From SB11 sp965249955 (GTDB lineage Bacteria > Bacteroidota > Bacteroidia > UBA8524), in the NCBI GenBank assembly GCA_965249955.1, contig OZ252261.1, positions 3,286,001 to 3,350,000 of the forward strand: a DNA stretch of 64,000 nt, read 5' to 3'. A model generated the notes under the pieces. It was not told the origin of the DNA and did not search any database. It worked only from the letters and a program-made list of their open reading frames with translations. Numbering within the stretch: the first letter of the stretch is position 1; each line of letters starts with the position of its first letter. Positions 33,870 to 42,961 of this stretch are shown here, piece after piece. The position numbers were made by a program, and so were the translations under genes.

Positions 33870-34529
33870 ATGGAAACGAAAGCTAAATTTTTAACAGATA
33901 CAAGAGTAACGGGCTTGTTGTATTTAGGGCTGGCAATTTCAGGAGCTTTTGCTTTTCTATATGCCAAAACCAATATATATGTAGAAGGAGATGCAGCGCT
34001 TACCTCATCAAACTTAATTGAGAAAGTGGCTTTAGCCCGCACAGGTATAGCTATGGAGTTGTTGCTGGTTATTATGCAAGCATTGGCTGCTTTGTGGTTT
34101 TATAAAATTTTTAAAAACGTAGAAAGCTTTGCTGCAATTGCCCTAATGGTATTTGGGGTGGTAAATGCAATAGCCATTCTTATATCTTCAGTAGCTTGGG
34201 TAGCAGCCCTAAATGCTTCAATTTCAGGTGAACAAGCTTTTTTTGTATATTATTTATTTCACCTGCACGAAGTAATATGGTTAGTGGCAAGCCTCTTTTT
34301 CGGGTTGTGGCTAATACCTATGGGCTATTTGGCAGCAAAAGCATTAATGCCAAAAATATTAGCAATTATTTTAGTTGCAGGAGGTGTAGGCTATATTCTT
34401 TCAGTATTTGTTTTAGTGGTATTGCCCGAACAAAAAACCTTAGCAGAAGTATTACCCATGTTAGCTACAATAGGTGAGTTTTGGATGATTGGGTATTTAC
34501 TTGTAAAGCCACGTTTAAATGTGGAGTAA
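33870..34529 (+). CDS. DUF4386-type membrane protein
   Basis: 219 residues from the ATG at 33870 (METKAKFL); a TTG-started longer form from 33819 is unlikely. Six membrane helices in three pairs, the first TRVTGLLYLGLAISGAFAFLY, and a conserved LFHLHEVIWLVASLFFGLWLIPMG in the second half, as in DUF4386 proteins. Often found beside stress or regulatory genes, function unknown. The next lipoprotein gene starts 84 bases downstream. Confidence 0.8.
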   Translation: METKAKFLTDTRVTGLLYLGLAISGAFAFLYAKTNIYVEGDAALTSSNLIEKVALARTGIAMELLLVIMQALAALWFYKIFKNVESFAAIALMVFGVVNAIAILISSVAWVAALNASISGEQAFFVYYLFHLHEVIWLVASLFFGLWLIPMGYLAAKALMPKILAIILVAGGVGYILSVFVLVVLPEQKTLAEVLPMLATIGEFWMIGYLLVKPRLNVE

Positions 34530-34612
34530 GAAATTATAAGTTACAGGCTGTTTACCTTATCTATAAACACAGCATAAGAAATAAAACCTTTGTACTTTCG
34601 TTAGCTAACTTA

Positions 34613-35698
34613 ATGCGCAATATCGCCATCATCCTATTTTGTTTAACGCTGTTATCTTGCCATACAAAGCAAAAAGAAAATAGTGTACCCATAGATTCTG
34701 TTATCCCTGCTGATTCTGCCAAAGCGGTAAACAATGTAGTTGATGAAGAAATACCCGACATTACCTATTGCAAGTTTGATAACTGGCATTTGTATTTTGA
34801 TTCGGTATTGGATGTTAAAACGGCAAAACAACTGATAAAGGACGAGCCCTTTATGGAATATTATTTGCAAAATGAATCGTTTTATGTGTTTCAAAAAGTG
34901 AAGCGGGACATTTTGGCCCGCAAACCATTGGCAAAAAAGTTAGGGTTATCGTCGCAAGCACTTATTGTTGAACAACAAACTATACAGGGCTACCCCAACA
35001 GGGCATTTATTTTGTGGGTAGACAGCGGTAGGGTTGGTTTTGAAAGTGAGCCCTACTCTTGCCCGTCGGTTACAACGGGTACGGGATTTTTTCAAGGCAG
35101 GGTAAGGGTTTCATTAATAGATGTTAAAAATCAAAAAATAATAAACACAATACCGGTACACGGGTCATCGTGGGTCAATGTGCGCGATTGTTTTACAATC
35201 CCCTTTTGCATTGCCAACCCAAAATATAAGTTTGAGTTAGGGCAGTTAAAATACCATGCTATTGGCGGTGACAGTATAAAAGACGGCAGGGCTACTGTTT
35301 TGTATTTAGACGATTATAACGGCGATGGTAAAAAACACGAGTTTGCTTTGTACGAGCAAATGGGCTGTATATCTTGTTTAAGCACCTTGTTTGGGTACTA
35401 CGAAAAAGCGGATAGTTTAATCAATTATACAGTAGTATTAGAAGAAACTGATTTAGACTCGGCACAAAACAAACCTTATACAACGGTTTCAAATTGGGTA
35501 TCGCAAATGTTTACTTTGAAACCTAAAAAAGGTATGTATAATTTTAGTATGGATTATAGGGGCAGGGGAGGCGAACTTTGTTATTATAATGTGGCTTTTA
35601 GCAAAGAAAATAATAGGTTTGAAGGTACGGTAAAGTTTACAACACAAGAAAACGATACATTGGGGATGAGTTGGATAAAATATCCCGAACAGCGATAA
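34613..35698 (+). CDS. lipoprotein of unknown function
   Basis: 361 residues from the ATG at 34613, where the lipoprotein signal MRNIAIILFCLTLLSC begins (Cys16). An upstream frame to 34481 overlaps the previous gene in another frame and is rejected. The mature part contains VLYLDDYNGDGKKHEFALYEQ, a calcium-loop-like DxNxDGxxxE motif, and a C-terminal GRGGELCYYNVAF. Only three bases separate it from the DUF58 gene, so co-transcription is likely. No family recognised. Confidence 0.7.
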   Translation: MRNIAIILFCLTLLSCHTKQKENSVPIDSVIPADSAKAVNNVVDEEIPDITYCKFDNWHLYFDSVLDVKTAKQLIKDEPFMEYYLQNESFYVFQKVKRDILARKPLAKKLGLSSQALIVEQQTIQGYPNRAFILWVDSGRVGFESEPYSCPSVTTGTGFFQGRVRVSLIDVKNQKIINTIPVHGSSWVNVRDCFTIPFCIANPKYKFELGQLKYHAIGGDSIKDGRATVLYLDDYNGDGKKHEFALYEQMGCISCLSTLFGYYEKADSLINYTVVLEETDLDSAQNKPYTTVSNWVSQMFTLKPKKGMYNFSMDYRGRGGELCYYNVAFSKENNRFEGTVKFTTQENDTLGMSWIKYPEQR

Positions 35699-35701
35699 GC
35701 A

Positions 35702-36610
35702 ATGGCAGTAATTACACAAAAAGAGTTAGAACAATACGGTAGCCTTGAGTTGCTTGCCAAGCAAGTGGTTGAAGGTTTTATAACAGGCTTGCACAAAAGC
35801 CCCTTCCATGGCTTTTCGGTAGAGTTTGCCGAGCACAGGTTGTATAACAAGGGCGAAAGCACCCGTCATATTGATTGGAAACTGTTTGCCCGTACCGAAA
35901 AACTGTTTGTGAAACGCTACGAGGAAGAAACCAACCTGCGTTGCCAAATAGTGATTGATACGAGCAGCAGTATGTTTTATCCTGAAAAGGGATTAAGCAA
36001 AATACGCTTTTCTGTTTATGCTGCTGCCGTGCTGATGCACTTGCTAAAACAACAACGCGATGCCTTTGGGTTGAGTTTATTTGCCGAAAATTTAGATTTC
36101 CATTCGCAGTGCAAATCATCAACCGTGCACCACCAGCTAATGTTGGCTCAGTTGGAACAATTGCTTCAAAAAGAAAAACTAAACAGTACCACATCATTAG
36201 CCAGTGCACTTACAGCCATTGCTGATAGGGTACACCGTCGCTCGCTTATAGTGGTTTTTAGTGATATGTTTCAAGCAGGGCAAAACAACGAAGAGTTGTT
36301 TAGGGCTTTACAACGCCTAAAATTCAGTAAAAACGAAGTGATACTGTTTCATGTAAACGACGGCAAACACGAAATGGAGTTTGATTTTGATAATCGCCCT
36401 TACATATTTGTTGATAACGAAACAGGGCAGGAGTTAAAGTTACAACCCAACGAGGTGAAAGAAGCCTATTTGCAGCAGGTTAAAAACTACATGGCTGAGT
36501 TACGCCAACGTTGTGCCCAATACCGTATAGAGTTTGTTGAGGCTGATGTAAACAAAGACTTTAGCCAAATACTGGTGCCCTTTTTTGTGAAACGCGGTAA
36601 GATGTATTAG
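35702..36610 (+). CDS. DUF58 / VWA-like protein
   Basis: 302 residues, cytoplasmic. The DUF58 signature FAEHRLYNKGESTRHIDWKLFART is at about 42-64, and a VWA-type metal-binding motif DTSSSM at 90-95 follows. DUF58 proteins usually sit in operons with MoxR ATPases and VWA/BatA genes acting in chaperone-like maturation; here no moxR or bat gene is adjacent, which is unusual. Family call secure. Confidence 0.9.
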   Translation: MAVITQKELEQYGSLELLAKQVVEGFITGLHKSPFHGFSVEFAEHRLYNKGESTRHIDWKLFARTEKLFVKRYEEETNLRCQIVIDTSSSMFYPEKGLSKIRFSVYAAAVLMHLLKQQRDAFGLSLFAENLDFHSQCKSSTVHHQLMLAQLEQLLQKEKLNSTTSLASALTAIADRVHRRSLIVVFSDMFQAGQNNEELFRALQRLKFSKNEVILFHVNDGKHEMEFDFDNRPYIFVDNETGQELKLQPNEVKEAYLQQVKNYMAELRQRCAQYRIEFVEADVNKDFSQILVPFFVKRGKMY

Positions 36611-36697
36611 CTCAATGTTAGTTAATTAGCTATTTGTTATGAGTTATTAGGTGGGGCGACTCAAGTCATTCCTGCGAAATCATGAATCTATAAAAAG

Positions 36698-37066
36698 CTA
36701 TTTTACTATTTCTTTGTATGTCTCTGTAAAACTGATATACAAATAGAAAGTTATAATTGGGATAGTGCAGCTTAAAAATATAAACTCAAAATTCTTAATT
36801 AGGAAAGGGAAGTGAGCTTGATAAAGATCTAGCAAAAGATTCATTATAAAAGCGCCCAATCCATAGGTTAGAAGTAAAATATTATATTTTTTACGGGGCT
36901 TAGTTTTTTTATACCAATTATAAAAAATAAACTGACTAAAGATTTGATATAAGCCTAAGAAAATGCAAATGAAAAATATTGCATTCCTAATATAATTCGT
37001 TTCGATTAATAAATATAGTACCAAACCAATTTGTATAATACTATCAATAACCTTTAGGGTTTTCAT
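36698..37066 (-). CDS. small four-helix membrane protein C of the GbsR operon
   Basis: 122 residues, about four membrane helices with positive loops (NWYKKTKPRKKYN). Same layout and length as the two genes upstream: helix 1, helix 2 ending in GLYQIFSQFIFY, a basic loop, and two C-terminal helices. Separated from the previous gene by a single base. Probably a diverged paralogue; no family recognised. Confidence 0.7.
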   Translation of the reverse strand: MKTLKVIDSIIQIGLVLYLLIETNYIRNAIFFICIFLGLYQIFSQFIFYNWYKKTKPRKKYNILLLTYGLGAFIMNLLLDLYQAHFPFLIKNFEFIFLSCTIPIITFYLYISFTETYKEIVK

Positions 37067-37067
37067 T

Positions 37068-37439
37068 TTACAAATCTCTCTTTTGTTCGTTTACCGATAT
37101 TATAAGGCTAAAAACAGCCATAATAACCCCTACCACTAGCATTGTATATAGGTAGTATAAAATGCTTTTTTCTGCTAGTAAAGCGATACATACCCATAAA
37201 GTACTACCAACAAATATTGCAAACAAGCATCTATTATAGATTATCCTTAAACGGCTTCTGTAACCAGAAAAGTATTTTATATAGTGACTTATAAACTGAT
37301 AAGCACCCAATACAAAGTAAAATACTATAAACGCAAAATATTGTTGCCCCGCTGCCACAAGCAATATAGCTATAAATAAAAGCGAGCTTTGTAAAGCAAA
37401 ATCAACTTTTATCCAATTGTATGTTGAGGTTTTAGTCAT
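37068..37439 (-). CDS. small four-helix membrane protein B of the GbsR operon
   Basis: 123 residues. Helix 2 ends in LGAYQFISHYIKYFSGYRSR, which corresponds to GLYQIFSQFIFYNWYK in gene C and LAIWQLSSVIVHLFSH in gene A. Seven bases separate it from gene A. Unknown function. Confidence 0.7.
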   Translation of the reverse strand: MTKTSTYNWIKVDFALQSSLLFIAILLVAAGQQYFAFIVFYFVLGAYQFISHYIKYFSGYRSRLRIIYNRCLFAIFVGSTLWVCIALLAEKSILYYLYTMLVVGVIMAVFSLIISVNEQKRDL

Positions 37440-37446
37440 ACAATAT

Positions 37447-37824
37447 TTATTGAACTTTAGCGGTAGCTTTTAAAATTCTATATTCTTTAACAGTAATAAT
37501 AAAATAAAATACTGCCATTGCAGTCCCTGTAAGCATGGCAGGTGCAATACTTGATTCATTCCGAAAATAGAAAGGGGAGGTGCAAATGGGTATTGCTACT
37601 AAAAGCAACCAATAATATACTTTTCTGCTTTGTGGCAATTGAATCCATTGGTGAGAAAACAAGTGAACTATTACGCTTGAAAGTTGCCAAATGGCTAAAC
37701 CTCCGTAAAATATTAAGACACCCAAAAGAAGCCCTTCAAGTCCATCCTTTGCTATTAAAGCAACAACAACTGCAATTATGGGTATGGCTATTTGGGCTAC
37801 AATATCAAATAGTTTGAATTTCAT
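37447..37824 (-). CDS. small four-helix membrane protein A of the GbsR operon
   Basis: 125 residues from the ATG at 37822-37824 (MKFKLFDIVAQ), two bases after the end of the regulator gene; a longer frame to 37863 would overlap the regulator and is less likely. Four helices with the shared QLSSxIxHxFSHQW motif after helix 2 and a final YFIITVKEYRI. Confidence 0.7.
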   Translation of the reverse strand: MKFKLFDIVAQIAIPIIAVVVALIAKDGLEGLLLGVLIFYGGLAIWQLSSVIVHLFSHQWIQLPQSRKVYYWLLLVAIPICTSPFYFRNESSIAPAMLTGTAMAVFYFIITVKEYRILKATAKVQ

Positions 37825-37826
37825 AT

Positions 37827-38339
37827 TTATTTCACCAATTTCATTAAACCGCCCAGCAACCAATTGTCTTGGGCACGGCTTAGTTTATCTAACGCACCAT
37901 CGGCTTTGCCTATTACATCTTCAATATTTTCTATGGTTTTGGTAAACTCTTTAGCCTCTTCGCTTTTGTCGGTTTTATCCAATGTTTTCAGTTCGCTCAT
38001 CACCTGCATCAACGGCTCTAACTCGCGTTTGCGGCGTTCTTTTATTATCTGCATTGCGGCTTTCCACATATCTTTTTCAGCATAAAAAAACTCTTTCCGT
38101 TCACCCGGTTTCAAGTCTTTACGTACCAAACCCCAGTTTATCAAGTCGCGCATATTCATATTCACATTTCCGCGCGATATTTTCAACTCCTCCATCACAT
38201 CTTCAGTACTTAATGATTTTGGCGATATAAGCAGCAAAGCATGTATTTGTGCCATGGTGCGATTGATGCCCCAATTGCTACCCAAACTGCCCCAACCTTG
38301 TATAAATTTTAGTTTCGATTCTTCGTATGTCATACACAA
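37827..38339 (-). CDS. GbsR/MarR-type transcriptional regulator
   Basis: 170 residues. The winged-helix part GINRTMAQIHALLLISPKSLSTEDVMEEL (30-58 region) with SRGNVNMNMRDLINWGLV is the GbsR signature, and a coiled C-terminal helix follows for dimer formation. GbsR proteins control transport of osmolytes or other solutes. It is the first gene of a four-gene unit whose other members are small membrane proteins, so it likely represses its own operon. Confidence 0.88.
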   Translation of the reverse strand: MCMTYEESKLKFIQGWGSLGSNWGINRTMAQIHALLLISPKSLSTEDVMEELKISRGNVNMNMRDLINWGLVRKDLKPGERKEFFYAEKDMWKAAMQIIKERRKRELEPLMQVMSELKTLDKTDKSEEAKEFTKTIENIEDVIGKADGALDKLSRAQDNWLLGGLMKLVK

Positions 38340-38423
38340 ATATACAATACATTACTGAACTTTCAGTTTGTTTTGAAAGTTAGATTAGTATTCTGTTTTT
38401 TAGTGATGAAAGGGTAGGGATAC

Positions 38424-38460
38424 AAAAAAACTCCATTATTAAATATTTAATAATGGAGTT
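38424..38460 (-). terminator. terminator of the NSS transporter operon
   Basis: Palindrome AACTCCATTATTAA/TTAATAATGGAGTT at 38429-38460; on the minus strand it is followed by TTTTTTT. Confidence 0.85.
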
Positions 38461-38486
38461 TAAAGTGTTATTAGTAATTGTTCGCC

Positions 38487-38603
38487 TTACTCGTTATCGT
38501 CTTTTGGAGGTGGAGTTTTTAGTACGCGTACAAAGAAATATACCATACAGCTAGTAATTATTACTTGGGCTGATATCATTATTATAAGTGCATCGGTGTT
38601 CAT
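38487..38603 (-). CDS. 38-residue membrane protein, likely small subunit of the NSS transporter
   Basis: Too short for a 60-residue cutoff. ATG at 38601-38603, TAA at 38487-38489. The sequence MNTDALIIMISAQVIITS continues into CMVYFFVRVLKTPPPKDDNE: one membrane helix and a charged C-terminal tail. It begins 23 bases after the transporter stop codon and before the operon terminator. In Corynebacterium the tiny MetS protein is needed for activity of the NSS transporter MetP, and similar small partner genes follow NSS genes elsewhere. The parallel is inferred from size, topology and position. Confidence 0.7.
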   Translation of the reverse strand: MNTDALIIMISAQVIITSCMVYFFVRVLKTPPPKDDNE

Positions 38604-38626
38604 TGTGTTAGTGTTTAAGGGTAAAA

Positions 38627-40327
38627 TTAATTGGCGTTTAACTCTGCATGTTGGCGTTTGCGGTAGGCAATGTATACCAACCAGCTAATGCCCGTAAACA
38701 AACCTATAAGCAAAGCACGTGCAATGTATGAGTATGTTCTGTTTTGTTTTAGTATTGCTAATGCACCAGCATCAGTTGTGTTGCTTATTTCTTCATTAAG
38801 CCCCTTTAGTCGCAACATATTTATTAGCGATTCATTATCAAGTGGCCAGCCATTACCCGCCGTTAAGCTATCAAAAGCACCAATCCAATCATTGCCTAGT
38901 GGGGTAACTAATGCACCTACAAACACAATAATTAACATTACAGGGGTAACAAAGCGAATAATGTAGCGGTATATAATGGGCACTTTTATATCTGCTCCTG
39001 AGTTTATTTCAGCCCAGCCTTTTGTCATTCCAAAAATCCAAGCAAATAAAATTGTTTCAGCCATTGCAAATACCACTAGCGATACCGTGCCCGCCCAGTA
39101 ATCGTATTCGCCAAAGGCTACTAGGTTTACACTGCCGTTTGCCCGTAAAGTGTATAGCAGTACAGTTGGTAAGCCCATTATTAAAACTATAAGCCCAAAG
39201 GTTATAGCTGCCTTATTTCGTTTCACATTAAATTCATCTTGCAAAAAACCCATTAGGGGTGTACCCATAGCTAGTGATGAGGTGATGCCCGCAAAAAATA
39301 ACAAGCCAAACCAAAACAACCCTGCTAACATAGATAGTATAGGCCCCCATTTCTCAAAAAGGAAAGGCATAGATTGGAAGGCAAGTCCAAAACCGCTATT
39401 ACCGGGTTGAGTTAACCAATCAACACCAAAATAACCCGCTGCAATGGGTATTACTATGGCACCGCCCAAAACAACCTCTACAAACTCGTTAGTAAAACCC
39501 GCTGAAACAGCGTTTAAGGCCACATCATCTTTTTCGCGCAAGTAGGCGGCATAGCAATGTACTGTACCCATACCTACTGAAAGCGTAAAGAATATTTGTC
39601 CTGCGGCTGCCAGCCATACTTTTGGATTACTGAGGGAGTCGTATTGCGGTGTCCATAAAAAGTTAAGACCATCTAGCGAATTAGCATCAGGAAACTCAGG
39701 CGAAGCACCCGAAGTGCCCAATGTAAGCCCTCTTACAGCCAAAAAAGCACCAAAAACAAGCAGCATAGGTATACCTATTTTAGCTGCTGATTCTACACCT
39801 TTTAGCCCTCGAGAGAGGATATAGGTATTAATAATTAAACAAATGATATAAAATACCACAGCCTCGTAGGGTATACCTGTAGTGCTACGCGATACATCAA
39901 GATACTTAAAAAAGAATGCTGATATTTCAGTCATCGTTTTACCATCAAACGTGCCTGCAATACTGTGAAAAACGTAGGATAATGTCCAAGATTCTATATA
40001 GCAGTAGTAAGCAGCAACAGCTATGTTAGTAAATATGCCAAAAACGCCAAAGTATTTCCAAAATCGGCGTTTATCCATAGTATCTAATATAAAAGGAGTA
40101 CTGTGGTTACCAAATTTGCCGCCAAAACGACCCATACTCCATTCTACCCACAAAAGAGGGATACCCATTAATAAAAAACATACTAGGTAGGGGATAATAA
40201 ATGCCCCGCCACCATTGGCTACCGCCTGTGCCGGAAAACGGAGAAAGTTGCCTAAGCCTACCGCATTACCCGCCATTGCCAAAATAAGCCCCACGCGGCT
40301 TCCCCATTTCTCGTTTTGTTTGCTCAT
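38627..40327 (-). CDS. sodium-dependent transporter of the NSS (SNF) family
   Basis: 566-residue, twelve-helix sodium:neurotransmitter symporter family protein importing an amino acid or related solute with sodium. The family start WGSRVGLILAMAGNAVGLGN and RFPAQAVANGGGAFIIPY (helix 1, about 8-45) is well kept, including the unwound Gly-Asn-Ala region that binds sodium. Later signature parts include LSVGMGTVHCYAAYL. A 38-residue membrane gene follows in the same transcript. Substrate not determined. Confidence 0.93.
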   Translation of the reverse strand: MSKQNEKWGSRVGLILAMAGNAVGLGNFLRFPAQAVANGGGAFIIPYLVCFLLMGIPLLWVEWSMGRFGGKFGNHSTPFILDTMDKRRFWKYFGVFGIFTNIAVAAYYCYIESWTLSYVFHSIAGTFDGKTMTEISAFFFKYLDVSRSTTGIPYEAVVFYIICLIINTYILSRGLKGVESAAKIGIPMLLVFGAFLAVRGLTLGTSGASPEFPDANSLDGLNFLWTPQYDSLSNPKVWLAAAGQIFFTLSVGMGTVHCYAAYLREKDDVALNAVSAGFTNEFVEVVLGGAIVIPIAAGYFGVDWLTQPGNSGFGLAFQSMPFLFEKWGPILSMLAGLFWFGLLFFAGITSSLAMGTPLMGFLQDEFNVKRNKAAITFGLIVLIMGLPTVLLYTLRANGSVNLVAFGEYDYWAGTVSLVVFAMAETILFAWIFGMTKGWAEINSGADIKVPIIYRYIIRFVTPVMLIIVFVGALVTPLGNDWIGAFDSLTAGNGWPLDNESLINMLRLKGLNEEISNTTDAGALAILKQNRTYSYIARALLIGLFTGISWLVYIAYRKRQHAELNAN

Positions 40328-40454
40328 GATGCCTTGTACAGTTTATTTCAAAATGTTAGTTTGATGCAAAATGCAATTTTTTTAATCCAAAACCAAAGTA
40401 AATGGAAGGCACTGCTGCCTATTTTTGTGTATTATTGTTTTGAGATATAAAGGT

Positions 40455-40949
40455 ATGATAATTTTAGAGCACGAGCAGATAATACGCACCATAAAACGTA
40501 TTGCCTACCAAATATACGAGCAGCATGTTGAAAACAACGAACTGATAATAGCAGGTATAGAAGAGCAGGGTTATTTTTTAGCTGTAAAAATTGCGGATGA
40601 GTTGAAGCAAATTTCACCATTAAAAATAGAGATGGCCGCTATTAGCATTGATAAGGCGCACCCTGCCGAAAGCACAACAAAAATATCTTTAGATGAAGCC
40701 TCAATTAAAGGCAAAAGTGTTGTAGTAGTTGATGATGTGTTAAATACAGCCCGTACAATGGTATATGCCATATATCCTTTTTTTAAAGCAGGGGCAGCAA
40801 CAATATATACTGCAGTATTGGCTGATAGAAACCATAAAAAATATCCTGTAGCTGCAAATTTCACAGGCATTTCATTAGCCACAACTTTGCAACAGCATAT
40901 AAGCTTTGATGTTAATAGCGATAAGAGTATGCAGCTTAGTTTAAATTAA
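40455..40949 (+). CDS. phosphoribosyltransferase (PyrR/Hpt-like)
   Basis: 164 residues from the ATG at 40455 (MIILEHEQI). The PRPP-binding loop VVVVDDVLNTARTM (about 94-107) and the upstream IIAGIEEQGYFLA fit type I phosphoribosyltransferases; the size and the DDVLxTxRT form resemble PyrR. No pyrimidine genes are adjacent. It overlaps the convergent SRPBCC gene by 14 bases at the 3' ends. Confidence 0.85.
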   Translation: MIILEHEQIIRTIKRIAYQIYEQHVENNELIIAGIEEQGYFLAVKIADELKQISPLKIEMAAISIDKAHPAESTTKISLDEASIKGKSVVVVDDVLNTARTMVYAIYPFFKAGAATIYTAVLADRNHKKYPVAANFTGISLATTLQQHISFDVNSDKSMQLSLN

Positions 40950-41388
40950 AAGCTGTTCTATAAGTTATGCCATGCTCTAAATAAAACTTTAAAAGAATAA
41001 GAGCTTCACCCCAGCCGCAGGCACACTCTAGCATTTGCCACATACCTTCATCGGTTGTGGAGTAACCTACTTCTGTTACCGTAATCTTAGTGCCTTCATC
41101 AATAATGTCTAATACAAATTTCACAGTAGTATCGTGTGCCCCTTCATGCCAAATAAATGAAAACTCTTTGTTTGGTATTGCACTTATTATAGGGCCGGTT
41201 TCTTTTCCGTTGGCTTTATAAGGCCCGTCTAAAGTCCATATAAACTCCAGTCTTTTTTCCTCAAGGTTTAGAGTAGTACCATTGGTAAACCAACTGTCCC
41301 ACCCTTTTGCAGTGGTTAGCGTTTCATATACTTTTGCTATTGGGGCTTTAATAAAAGCAATATGTTTTATAGGAGGTAGCATTTTCAT
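40936..41388 (-). CDS. SRPBCC (AHSA1-like) domain protein
   Basis: 150 residues from the ATG at 41386-41388 (MKMLPPIKHIAFIKAPIAKVYETLT); the frame is open to 41445 but the extra part overlaps the dnaA terminator. The domain pattern KVYETLTTAKGWDSWFT, EFSFIWHEG, TEVGYSTTDEG and GWGEALILLKFYLEHG is typical of START-like proteins related to activator of Hsp90. Ligand unknown. Confidence 0.85.
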   Translation of the reverse strand: MKMLPPIKHIAFIKAPIAKVYETLTTAKGWDSWFTNGTTLNLEEKRLEFIWTLDGPYKANGKETGPIISAIPNKEFSFIWHEGAHDTTVKFVLDIIDEGTKITVTEVGYSTTDEGMWQMLECACGWGEALILLKFYLEHGITYRTAFNLN

Positions 41389-41403
41389 AGTATTATAAAT
41401 AAA

Positions 41404-41427
41404 AAATGCCGCTTGTAGGCGGCATTT
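41404..41427 (-). terminator. dnaA terminator
   Basis: AAATGCCGC (41404-41412) and GCGGCATTT (41419-41427); on the minus strand a TTTTTT run follows. Confidence 0.85.
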
Positions 41428-41450
41428 CAAATATATTAAATCCAAAAAAT

Positions 41451-42896
41451 TTACATAGTGTTTATTTTAATGCGTTTAGATATTTCATCTACATCGCTTC
41501 TAAACTTTTTGTCGGTCTCAATCAAATCATTTACCGTTTGGCAAGCGTGTATTACCGTACTGTGGTCGCGACCACCAAAGTGCATACCTATATTTTTAAG
41601 CGAAGCCTTAGTAAGGTCTTTGGCAAAAAACATTGATATTTGGCGTGCTTGTACAATTTCGCGTTTACGGGTTTTTGATTTTACTTGGTCTACCGATATA
41701 CCGTAGTAATCGCACACCAATTTTTGTATGTAGTCGATTGAAATTTCGCGAGAAACATTTTTCACAAAATTCTTCATCATTTGCTTGGCCAGCTCAATAT
41801 CAACATCCTTGCGGTTTAGTGATGCTTGTGCCAGTAATGATACCAATGCACCTTCAAGCTCGCGGATATTGCTATCAATATTATGTGCTACATATTCTAC
41901 CACATCGTGTGTAAGCGATATACCATCACCGTACATTTTGTGTTCTAATATAGCCACGCGAGTTTCAAAATCAGGAACTTGCAAATCGGCACTTAAACCC
42001 CATTTGAAACGAGATAGCAAACGCTCGTCCATATCCTTCAAATCTTTTGGAGGACGATCAGAACTTAAGATAATTTGTTTACCGTTTTGGTGCAGGTGGT
42101 TAAAAATTTGGAAGAAAATTTCTTGTGTTTTCTCTTTGCGAGCAAAAAACTGAACATCATCCAATATCAATACATCAAGGTATTGGTAAAAGTTAATGAA
42201 ATCGCTGTTGTTGTTGTTTTTAACCGACTCTATAAACTGATTGATAAACTTTTCAGCCGATACATATAGTACAAACTTGTTTTTGTTTATCTGTTTAATG
42301 TGGTTGCCAATGGCGTGCATTAGGTGGGTTTTACCCAAGCCAACACCACCAAAAATCATAAGAGGGTTAAACGCTGTGCCACCGGGTTTATTTGCTACTG
42401 CAAAACCCGCGCTGCGTGCAAGGCGGTTGCAATCGCCTTCAATAAAGTTTTCGAAAGTATAATTAGGGTTTAGTTGAGAATCGATATTCACTTTTCTAAG
42501 CCCTGGTATTACAAAAGGATTTTTAATGTTTGTACCTAAATTTAGTGGCATTCCCACCTCATTAGGGTCAATTTTTGCCGCATTGCTTGTGGGCATATTT
42601 ATAGTATAAGGGTTGGTGCCCGTATTTTCTATAATTATGTTGTACTCCAACCTTGAACCAACGCCTAATTCTTGTTTCAGGGTTTTGCGCAATAGGGTTA
42701 CGTAATGCTCTTCTAGCCATTCATAAAAAAACTGACTAGGCACTTGTATGGTCAACACCTTATCATCCAGTTTAATGGGTTTGATAGGGTCGAACCATGT
42801 TTTAAAACTTTGAGGTGGAACGTTGTCTTTAATTATCTTTAAACAGCTACTCCATACTGATTCTGCGGTTTTCTCCGTCATAGGCTCTATCTCCAT
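41451..42896 (-). CDS. dnaA: chromosomal replication initiator DnaA
   Basis: 481 residues. Domain I (SVWSSCLKIIKDNVPPQSFKTWFDP) is followed by a linker, the AAA+ core with Walker A GGVGLGKT at 183-190 and Walker B LILDDVQF near 243-250, and domain IV with the DnaA-box recognition helix GGRDHSTVIHA at 441-451. ATG at 42896 (MEIEP) or 42881 (MTEKTAE) both fit. dnaN and recF are not adjacent; the neighbours are a nucleotidase pair and an SRPBCC gene. No cluster of DnaA boxes is visible beside the gene. Confidence 0.97.
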   Translation of the reverse strand: MEIEPMTEKTAESVWSSCLKIIKDNVPPQSFKTWFDPIKPIKLDDKVLTIQVPSQFFYEWLEEHYVTLLRKTLKQELGVGSRLEYNIIIENTGTNPYTINMPTSNAAKIDPNEVGMPLNLGTNIKNPFVIPGLRKVNIDSQLNPNYTFENFIEGDCNRLARSAGFAVANKPGGTAFNPLMIFGGVGLGKTHLMHAIGNHIKQINKNKFVLYVSAEKFINQFIESVKNNNNSDFINFYQYLDVLILDDVQFFARKEKTQEIFFQIFNHLHQNGKQIILSSDRPPKDLKDMDERLLSRFKWGLSADLQVPDFETRVAILEHKMYGDGISLTHDVVEYVAHNIDSNIRELEGALVSLLAQASLNRKDVDIELAKQMMKNFVKNVSREISIDYIQKLVCDYYGISVDQVKSKTRKREIVQARQISMFFAKDLTKASLKNIGMHFGGRDHSTVIHACQTVNDLIETDKKFRSDVDEISKRIKINTM

Positions 42897-42961
42897 TCTT
42901 GTCGTGTCTTCGGGTAATCGTTTGTAAAATTGTGTCTAAAAAAATTAACAAAAAAATTTTT

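Noticed and set aside
34481..34612. Upstream part of the open frame of the 34613 lipoprotein
   Set aside because: It overlaps the DUF4386 gene in another frame and precedes a clear lipoprotein signal.
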